The position numbers were made by a program, and so were the translations under genes. Shown here one piece after another: positions 15,761-20,284 of a DNA stretch of 20,284 nucleotides (position 1 is the stretch's first letter; each line of letters begins with the position of its first letter). Below the pieces are notes generated by a model that saw only the letters and a program-made list of their open reading frames with translations, ran no database searches and was not told where the DNA came from. Origin of the DNA: an uncultured Candidatus Saccharibacteria bacterium (GTDB lineage Bacteria > Patescibacteria > Saccharimonadia > Saccharimonadales > JAEWBQ01); the NCBI GenBank assembly GCA_946885745.1, contig CAMPGV010000013.1, positions 1 to 20,284 of the forward strand, written 5' to 3'.

Positions 15761-16012
15761 ATGGGAATAGTCTATGATTTTAAAAAAGCGAGGGACGATA
15801 AGTATGCGCCACCTCGTTATATTGCGCCGGAAGAAATTGAAGTGCCGGAGTTTGTACGAGAGGGCGTTGCCGATCAGCGGGCAAAGCAGCGTCGCGGGTT
15901 ACTGCGAGTTGCCGTACAATTGATTGATAGTGATGATATACCGTTGGCGAGCGAGTCGAGTGAAGGCGAGCCGCTACCGAAGTTTGATTATCTACCAACT
16001 GAAAAAAGGTAA
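15761..16012 (+). CDS. Unrecognised small protein, 83 residues
   Basis: A short protein starting one base after the stop of the 385-residue gene, with GGAGGGG at 15747-15753 seven bases before its ATG. The tight spacing and good ribosome site make it a real gene and a likely partner of its neighbour. It begins MGIVYDFKKARDDKYAPPRY, and has a charged middle (VREGVADQRAKQRRGLLRVAVQL) that may form one helix. It ends in an acidic, proline-containing, probably disordered tail. No signal peptide, membrane helix or metal motif is seen. It does not match a family I know. A bidirectional terminator follows at once. Confidence 0.8.
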   Translation: MGIVYDFKKARDDKYAPPRYIAPEEIEVPEFVREGVADQRAKQRRGLLRVAVQLIDSDDIPLASESSEGEPLPKFDYLPTEKR

Positions 16013-16013
16013 C

Positions 16014-16042
16014 AAAAAATCCGCCGAGAGGGCGGATTTTTT
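16014..16042. terminator. Bidirectional terminator between the small gene and rpmA
   Basis: TCCGCC (16020-16025) pairs with GGCGGA (16031-16036) over the loop GAGAG, with A6 on one side and T6 on the other. The symmetry lets it end both the plus-strand pair and the convergent rpmA transcript. Confidence 0.92.
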
Positions 16043-16055
16043 GGTGGAAGCGTAA

Positions 16056-16328
16056 TTACTGTACGCTGACCTGTGTGCGAGGCATAGTCTTGCCAGTGAA
16101 GTGGCCTTTCTTAACCTTGCTGAAGCTCACAACACCATCAACAGCAGCGTGGATAGTGAAGTTCTTGCTAATGTAGGTGCCAGGACCTGCAATCTTTGTT
16201 GAACCAGTCTGACGGACGAGTACTTCGCCTGCAGAAACCTTCTGGCCACCGAAGCGCTTGACGCCTAGGCGCTGACCGGCATTATTGTGGATATTCTTGC
16301 TTGAACCACCAGCTTTGACGTGTGACAT
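16056..16328 (-). CDS. rpmA: Large ribosomal subunit protein bL27
   Basis: bL27 sits near the peptidyl transferase centre of the 50S subunit. The 90-residue sequence has the diagnostic KAGGSSKN start, RLGVKRFGGQ, VLVRQTGSTKIAGPG and the C-terminal sheet (DGVVSFSKVKKGHFTGKT). It begins directly at the mature N-terminus, without the extension that is cleaved in Firmicutes. AAGGAG (minus strand, 16342-16337) is eight bases before the ATG. The usual partner rplU (bL21) is not beside it, so the gene is transcribed alone from a good promoter and shares a terminator with the convergent operon. Confidence 0.97.
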   Translation of the reverse strand: MSHVKAGGSSKNIHNNAGQRLGVKRFGGQKVSAGEVLVRQTGSTKIAGPGTYISKNFTIHAAVDGVVSFSKVKKGHFTGKTMPRTQVSVQ

Positions 16329-16367
16329 AGGGCAAACTCCTTATAGTTGCTAAAATCAATCTGTTCA

Positions 16368-16396
16368 ATTGTACCGAAAAATACCCGATACGTCAA
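16368..16396 (-). promoter_or_regulatory. rpmA promoter (TTGACG-N17-TACAAT)
   Basis: On the minus strand TTGACG (16396-16391) and TACAAT (16373-16368) are exactly 17 bases apart, one of the two best -35/-10 matches in the window. The leader of about 33 bases includes AAGGAG. Confidence 0.85.
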
Positions 16397-16424
16397 GGGG
16401 TTGAGATAGGGGATGGAAGTATAA

Positions 16425-16453
16425 TTGACTGGCATGATTTGCGGTGGGATAAT
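16425..16453 (+). promoter_or_regulatory. Promoter of the lipoprotein gene (TTGACT-N17-GATAAT)
   Basis: TTGACT (16425-16430) and GATAAT (16448-16453) are 17 bases apart, each with one mismatch to consensus. It is divergent from the rpmA promoter, with 28 bases between the two -35 boxes. Confidence 0.7.
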
Positions 16454-16480
16454 TATAAGTACATAGCTGGAACTCTATCA

Positions 16481-16486
16481 AAGGAG
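16481..16486 (+). promoter_or_regulatory. Shine-Dalgarno site that sets the lipoprotein start
   Basis: AAGGAG is two bases from an in-frame GTG (16489) and five from the ATG at 16492. The ATG is the better start. Confidence 0.65.
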
Positions 16487-16491
16487 CTGTG

Positions 16492-16845
16492 ATGTTCTTC
16501 GCAATTCGGCGCGTATTAGTCGCCATCGTAGGAGGGCTTGTCGCGATTGGGTTTTTGTCGGGGTGTGTAACGATTGACCCTAAGCCGACTCTGCCTTCGG
16601 TCAATGTCACCATGCCGACGATCGCACCTATTCCTATCGATACCACAAAGCCTCTGGAGGTGCATGCGGAAGAGTGGAAAAATAATTTTCTCAAAAATGT
16701 CTACTGTCCGCTGCGTAATACTCCTATTGCGGACGCTGTGGCCGACGAAGGGAAGCGTCTCTGGAATGAGTTTGCCGCTGAATCTCAGCGCCAAGGGGTG
16801 CCTATTCCGGAATTTAATCCGGCGGATCCAAAGAACTGCCAGTAA
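16492..16845 (+). CDS. Small predicted lipoprotein of unknown function, 117 residues
   Basis: The N-terminus is a lipoprotein signal: two arginines (6-7), a hydrophobic core (8-22) and a lipobox LSGC with Cys25 as the acylated residue. The mature part has a proline/threonine-rich stretch (to about 53) that may act as a tether, then a compact helical-looking region (EVHAEEWKNNFLKN, then DAVADEGKRLWNEFAAES). Two further cysteines occur, in VYCPLR and KNC near the C-terminus, and could form a disulfide outside the membrane. No family is recognised. It would be anchored to the outer face of the cytoplasmic membrane. It is a single-gene unit with its own promoter, convergent with the methyltransferase gene. 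Confidence 0.85.
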   Translation: MFFAIRRVLVAIVGGLVAIGFLSGCVTIDPKPTLPSVNVTMPTIAPIPIDTTKPLEVHAEEWKNNFLKNVYCPLRNTPIADAVADEGKRLWNEFAAESQRQGVPIPEFNPADPKNCQ

Positions 16846-16856
16846 TGTGGGTGAGT

Positions 16857-16905
16857 CAGGTCCCCTGATGACCTGGCGATAGCCAGGCTTCAACGGGGGC
16901 CTGGC
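16857..16905. repeat. Overlapping inverted repeats in a convergent gap
   Basis: Three hairpins compete in 49 bases: CAGGTC/GACCTG (16857-16862 with 16870-16875), CCTGGC/GCCAGG over GATA (16872-16887), and GCCAGGC/GCCTGGC (16882-16888 with 16899-16905). There is no clean T-run; only a pyrimidine-rich stretch follows on the plus strand. They may terminate or stabilise the two convergent transcripts. Confidence 0.6.
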
Positions 16906-16911
16906 CCTTCC

Positions 16912-18075
16912 TTACTTCTTGATCAGAACGAGTAATTCGCGGGCGACGACTTGGTCTTCGCGGTAGTAGAGGAGGTCGCTGTTTTTGATATTAGCAAACT
17001 CAAAGCGGTCGTAGCCAAGCTTGTTAAGATCGTCTATGAGTGGCAGGTGAGTGAAGCGACCGGTCGCGTCGCGCCAGGCAGGAACGCCGACACAGAGTGG
17101 AGTGCCAGAGTCGATTTGTGAGCCGATATTCTTTAAAAACTCCGAAACAATGTAGTTACAGGTTTTGCGGACTTCGGTAAGTTTTGCGGGTGACGGCGGT
17201 GCACTAAACGGCTGGCCGAGGTAGCTTTCGCAGGCGATGGCGTCGATTGGTGACTGCCACTTGGTATCCATGGCATCACCTTGGTGAATTGTGGCATCAA
17301 TCTCAATACGCTGAGTATCGGCAAGCCACTCGAGGTTGATTTTTGAATACTCGATCATCTTGTCGGAGAGGTCGGTGCCATAGACTTTAAAGCCCATAAG
17401 GGCGGCTTCTTGGAGGACGACACCAGTACCGCAGAATGGATCAAGCACACGCGCACCGAGCTTGGGCGCGGAAAGGTTGATCATGAGCTGCGCCAGCTTC
17501 GGCGGGAGCATGCCAACGAAGGCGTCGCGCTTTGGTCGCTCTTGGTCTCGCTTGGTGTAGGCGGTGATATTTTGCGCCCCAATGCTCTCGGCGATGATGA
17601 CTTTGCCGTTACGAGCACGGACTACGAGGAGCTCTACCTTGTTGTTAGATAGGCCGAGTTTGTTGTGGTGTGACGTTGCGGTATTGAGGGCGGCCTCGCT
17701 GTTTGGGAGAAGGCGAAGGCTAACGCCGCTTGCCTTGAGCTTTTGCTTTAAGACGATACCAGTTTTTTGGACATCACGCGGCGACACGCCGAAACCATAG
17801 GCGCTGATACCAAGCGTCACCTTACCTTCGGTGTCTCTCCAGGCGTCGGTATAGGCGCGGACTAGCTTCATGCTAACTTGGCGCCAGTCTCCGCGAGGGA
17901 GCTCGGCGACGACGCGGCCGGCTTTTTGGCTGCCACCCAGACGCTCAAAATCAATTGTTTTCGTGTCAATCAGCGCAGACTGGTCAGAGAACCAGCGAGT
18001 CTGGTCGCTGCCGTAGAGTCGTTCAAGTTCGGCCATACCGAGGGCCGGCTGGCGTCCCAAAATCGCAATATACAT
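16912..18075 (-). CDS. Trm11/TrmG10-like RNA methyltransferase (COG1041-type)
   Basis: A 387-residue SAM-dependent methyltransferase. The N-terminal half (MYIAILGRQPALGMAELERLYG onward) resembles the RNA-binding region of Trm11/TrmG10 proteins. RPKRDAFVGMLPPKLAQLMINL leads into the SAM site LDPFCGTG (211-218) and YGTDLS (232-237). The C-terminal YYREDQVVARELLVL is typical of the group. Relatives make N2-methylguanosine in tRNA. The usual catalytic motif IV (D/N-P-P-Y) is not present; the equivalent place reads CESYLGQPF (282-290), so the exact base modified is open. The -10 TATACT is six bases before the ATG with no Shine-Dalgarno site, which implies a leaderless mRNA. It is divergent from the flippase-like gene. 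Confidence 0.85.
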   Translation of the reverse strand: MYIAILGRQPALGMAELERLYGSDQTRWFSDQSALIDTKTIDFERLGGSQKAGRVVAELPRGDWRQVSMKLVRAYTDAWRDTEGKVTLGISAYGFGVSPRDVQKTGIVLKQKLKASGVSLRLLPNSEAALNTATSHHNKLGLSNNKVELLVVRARNGKVIIAESIGAQNITAYTKRDQERPKRDAFVGMLPPKLAQLMINLSAPKLGARVLDPFCGTGVVLQEAALMGFKVYGTDLSDKMIEYSKINLEWLADTQRIEIDATIHQGDAMDTKWQSPIDAIACESYLGQPFSAPPSPAKLTEVRKTCNYIVSEFLKNIGSQIDSGTPLCVGVPAWRDATGRFTHLPLIDDLNKLGYDRFEFANIKNSDLLYYREDQVVARELLVLIKK

Positions 18076-18081
18076 ACTAGT

Positions 18082-18090
18082 AGTATATCA
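18082..18090 (-). promoter_or_regulatory. Extended -10 promoter of the methyltransferase gene, leaderless spacing
   Basis: On the minus strand TGA (18090-18088) precedes TATACT (18087-18082), and the ATG at 18075 follows after six bases. The palindrome CACCTGAGGTG (18089-18099) overlaps its upstream edge. Confidence 0.65.
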
Positions 18091-18130
18091 CCTGAGGTGC
18101 CGATCGAGGGCTACACTTGCACCGGGGAAC

Positions 18131-18141
18131 TGGTATATACT
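18131..18141 (+). promoter_or_regulatory. -10 promoter of the flippase-like gene, leaderless spacing
   Basis: TATACT at 18136-18141 is six bases before the ATG at 18148. TGG at 18131-18133 precedes the overlapping TATATA (18134-18139), so it could also serve as an extended -10. TTGCAC (18117-18122) is too close (13 bases) to be a normal -35. Confidence 0.6.
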
Positions 18142-18147
18142 AAAGAT

Positions 18148-19197
18148 ATGTCTTTTCGTGCATGGCTCAGTATCGCAACATTTACATTGATCGGCGTGAT
18201 TATTTACTTTTCGCGCCACGAGTTGGTGCGTGCCTTTGAACTACTTGGGCAAGTGAATTTATGGATACTCGCACTACTCCTGCCGGTGCAATTGATTATG
18301 TATTTTGCGGGTGGAGAAATGATGTTCTCATATCTGCGTGCCAAAAAGGTGACTGACAATGTCCCGCCGGCGACTCAGGCGCGGATGGCACTTGAAATGA
18401 ACTTCGTTAACCATGTACTTCCGAGTGCGGGCGTGAGCGGTCTTTCGTATATGACTTGGCGGCTCAATAAGCTTGGCATCCCGGCAGGACGAGCGACGAT
18501 GGCACAGGTAGTCCGCTTTGCTACCGGCTTTATGTCGTTTATTGTTTTGTTGGTTGTTTCGGTAGTGATAGTAACGATTGACGGCAACCTGAACCGCTGG
18601 ATTATCTTGGTGAGTGCTGCGCTGGTGATGTTTATGGTGGGCGCTATGGTAGGAGGGGTGTACCTTATTAGTAACCGCAAGCGCATCGATAAATTCTCGG
18701 TGTGGATGACTAAAACAGTCAATAGGACGGTGCGCAAGCTAACAAAGGGAAAGAAGCGCGTTGTGATGCATGCGGAGAAAGTCGAAGAGTTCTTTGATGA
18801 TATGCACGGCGACTTTGAGGCGCTGATGAAGGACAAACGGTTGCTATTGAAGCCGTTTTTGTGGGGTATTTTATTTACCGCGATGGACGTGGCGGTCTTC
18901 TGGGTAACCTTCCTTGCACTTGGTCAACCTGTTAACCCGGCGCCAATTTTGATTGCTTACGGTGTTGCAACGCTCGCTGGTTTTATTGTTGTCACTCCCG
19001 GCGGAGCAGGTGCGTATGAGGCGATCATGGTGGCGTTTTTGGCAATTGCTGGCTTGGAGCAGGGTGCGGCAATCGCCGGCATCGTTCTCGCGCGGGTTAT
19101 CTTGCTACTAAGTACGATTGGTTTCGGATATTTATTTTATCAACATGCACTAATAACTTATGGACGCAACAGACAAGACCATCCTGTTCGGAGTTAG
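18148..19197 (+). CDS. Lysylphosphatidylglycerol synthase/flippase-like membrane protein (UPF0104, YbhN/AglD type)
   Basis: A 349-residue multi-pass membrane protein of the UPF0104 (PF03706) group, related to the flippase half of MprF and to AglD. Hydrophobic segments begin near residues 5, 36, 120, 150, 225, 265 and 310. The family signatures are present: NFVNHVLPSAGVSGLSY, and the late VVTPGGAGAYEAIMVAFLA (about 282-300). There is no C-terminal catalytic domain, so lipid translocation or sensing is more likely than lysyl transfer. The frame stays open back to 17878, but that stretch is antisense to the methyltransferase gene. The start at 18148 is fixed by the -10 six bases upstream and by the family-like N-terminus. 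It overlaps xseA by 38 bases. Confidence 0.88.
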   Translation: MSFRAWLSIATFTLIGVIIYFSRHELVRAFELLGQVNLWILALLLPVQLIMYFAGGEMMFSYLRAKKVTDNVPPATQARMALEMNFVNHVLPSAGVSGLSYMTWRLNKLGIPAGRATMAQVVRFATGFMSFIVLLVVSVVIVTIDGNLNRWIILVSAALVMFMVGAMVGGVYLISNRKRIDKFSVWMTKTVNRTVRKLTKGKKRVVMHAEKVEEFFDDMHGDFEALMKDKRLLLKPFLWGILFTAMDVAVFWVTFLALGQPVNPAPILIAYGVATLAGFIVVTPGGAGAYEAIMVAFLAIAGLEQGAAIAGIVLARVILLLSTIGFGYLFYQHALITYGRNRQDHPVRS

Positions 19198-20263
19198 TGA
19201 TTTTATCGCACTAACCAACCAGACGCTCGAGTATGCATACCCGAGTGTTGCTATCGAGGGCGAAGTGGCGAGCTTTAAGGTGAATCAGGGTAAGTGGGTT
19301 TTCTTTGACCTGAAAGACGAGCAGAGCAGCGTCGGCTGTTTTATGTCGCTCTATAGCCTGCGCGTGCCGATTCAGGACGGCATGAAGGTGATTGTGACGG
19401 CGTCGCCAAAGCTGACTAATTGGGGTAAATTTAGCTTGACGGTTAGGGCGATACGTCCTGTTGGCGAGGGGGCGCTTAAGAAGAGTTTCGAGCTACTCAA
19501 GGCGAAACTTGAAGGCGAAGGGCTGTTTGCGCCGGAGCGGAAGCGACCGCTTCCGCAGGTGCCGCATCATATCGGTGTCATCAGTAGTACGCAGGCAGCT
19601 GGCTATGCGGACTTTGTAAAGATTCTTAATGATCGCTGGGGTGGTATCAAGATTGATGTTGCTCAGGTGCAGGTACAGGGTGAAGCGGCGCCAGACCAGA
19701 TTATCCGTGCCATCCGTTACTTCAACGAGCAGGCGGAGCTACCGGAAGTACTGGTGGTGATTCGCGGTGGTGGTAGCGCTGATGATTTGTCAGTGTTTAA
19801 TGACGAATTGCTGGTACGTGAGATTGCCGCCAGCCGTATTCCGACCCTAGTTGGCGTAGGGCATGAGGTAGATACGACACTCGCTGATTATGTGGCCGAT
19901 GTGCGGGCTGCGACGCCAAGTAATGCTGCGCAGATTCTGGTGCCTGACCGATCGGCGATACTGCGAGCGACTCGCGATCGGGTGCGGGCGATCCTGCCGC
20001 GTGTCGAGTATGCGATTGCCGACGAAAAAGAGCAGGTGAGGAGCCGGATGGAGCGTGTGTTTATGCGGATAGAGGATGAGCATGCGGATACGGCATATAG
20101 GCTGCAGTCGATCAGGCGAGTACTTGCCGAGCTTGATCCAAATAAAGTGCTAGCTCGAGGCTACGCCTTGGTCCGCGGCGATATTATGACTGGGAAGATG
20201 ATTGAAATTGAGAAACACGACAAAGTAATTACAGCGGAGGTGCGAGATGTCAGACAAAAGTAA
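19160..20263 (+). CDS. xseA: Exodeoxyribonuclease VII large subunit
   Basis: XseA is the catalytic subunit of exonuclease VII, which degrades single-stranded DNA. The 367 residues have the N-terminal OB-fold (VSDFIALTNQTLEYAYPSVA, then GEVASFKVNQGKWVFFDLKD), the linker with KRPLPQVPHHIGVISS, and the catalytic core with VLVVIRGGGSADDLSVFND and GVGHEVDTTLADYVADVRAATPSNAA. A shortened coiled coil and the C-terminal ARGYALV complete it. It is clearly shorter than E. coli XseA (456 residues), mostly in the coiled-coil region that binds XseB. The start lies inside the previous gene with no visible Shine-Dalgarno site, so translation may be coupled or driven from a nearby weak -10. xseB appears to follow. 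Confidence 0.93.
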   Translation: MDATDKTILFGVSDFIALTNQTLEYAYPSVAIEGEVASFKVNQGKWVFFDLKDEQSSVGCFMSLYSLRVPIQDGMKVIVTASPKLTNWGKFSLTVRAIRPVGEGALKKSFELLKAKLEGEGLFAPERKRPLPQVPHHIGVISSTQAAGYADFVKILNDRWGGIKIDVAQVQVQGEAAPDQIIRAIRYFNEQAELPEVLVVIRGGGSADDLSVFNDELLVREIAASRIPTLVGVGHEVDTTLADYVADVRAATPSNAAQILVPDRSAILRATRDRVRAILPRVEYAIADEKEQVRSRMERVFMRIEDEHADTAYRLQSIRRVLAELDPNKVLARGYALVRGDIMTGKMIEIEKHDKVITAEVRDVRQK

Positions 20264-20284
20264 CGCAACGGTGGCAGAAAAAAT
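20247..20284 (+). CDS. xseB: Probable exodeoxyribonuclease VII small subunit, N-terminal fragment
   Basis: Only 12 codons are visible (MSDKSNATVAEK). The ATG has a strong GGAGG (20236-20240) six bases upstream and overlaps the xseA stop by 17 bases. No homology can be read from so short a piece; the name rests on the very common xseA-xseB pairing. XseB is a small helical protein that binds the XseA coiled coil. Confidence 0.6.
   Translation, partial: MSDKSNATVAEK

Noticed and set aside
16420..16425. TATAAT before the lipoprotein gene
   Set aside because: The nearest -35-like TTGAGA is only 13 bases upstream and there is no TG; TTGACT-N17-GATAAT fits better, though a second start is possible.
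1..20284. tRNA, rRNA, CRISPR, transposase, phage or toxin-antitoxin genes
   Set aside because: I looked at all gaps and frames and saw none. Gaps are short (the longest is about 190 bases, 12665-12854, holding a terminator and a promoter).

Overview
The window is a compact, ordinary-looking bacterial core-gene region. It holds 19 complete protein genes and two edge fragments, with no RNA gene, insertion sequence, CRISPR array or large repeat that I can see. The monoderm-like gene set, the small gaps, the short versions of several proteins (HPF, XseA, L27 without an N-terminal extension) and the lineage-specific sequence variants suggest a Candidatus Saccharibacteria (TM7)/Patescibacteria genome. 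That placement is an inference from family resemblance, not a measured phylogeny.

Layout. Bases 1-1476: an ABC export pair (end of a MacB/LolD-type ATPase, then its MacB/FtsX-type permease). 1493-2791: serS. 2839-3213: short hpf. 3330-5951: secA. 5979-7259: M16 zinc peptidase. 7275-8555: murD. 8561-9643: prfB. 9734-11400: ftsE-ftsX. 11471-12664: a secreted coiled-coil/CHAP peptidoglycan hydrolase, closed by a clear terminator. 12855-14072: S41 (CtpA/B-type) protease. 14115-14510: stand-alone receiver protein plus terminator. 14602-16012: two unrecognised genes, closed by a terminator shared with convergent rpmA (16056-16328, minus). 16492-16845: small lipoprotein. 16912-18075 (minus): Trm11/TrmG10-like RNA methyltransferase. 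18148-19197: flippase-like membrane protein, divergent from the methyltransferase. 19160-20263: xseA. 20247 onward: probable start of xseB.

How the genes fit together. The order hpf-secA-prfB-ftsE-ftsX-(hydrolase)-ctp resembles the hpf-secA-prfB-...-ftsE-ftsX-ctpB order of Bacillus subtilis; here an M16 peptidase and murD sit between secA and prfB. FtsEX next to a coiled-coil CHAP hydrolase and an S41 protease looks like a complete division-wall-cleavage module: membrane gate, hydrolase, and a possible protease regulator.

The most interesting signal is in the promoters. Several genes have a -10 box about 6-7 bases before the ATG (serS, murD, prfB, the methyltransferase and the flippase-like gene, with ftsE and the receiver gene close to this), so their mRNAs should be leaderless or nearly so. 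Other genes (hpf, secA, M16, CHAP, S41, rpmA, lipoprotein, xseB) have purine-rich Shine-Dalgarno leaders. Promoters also split into extended -10 (TGN-TATAMT) and -35/-10 types. The leaderless spacing corrects the start of the flippase-like gene to 18148. No dramatic new defence or mobile system is visible. The best candidate for an undescribed unit is the two-gene coiled-coil operon at 14602-16012, next to the lone receiver.
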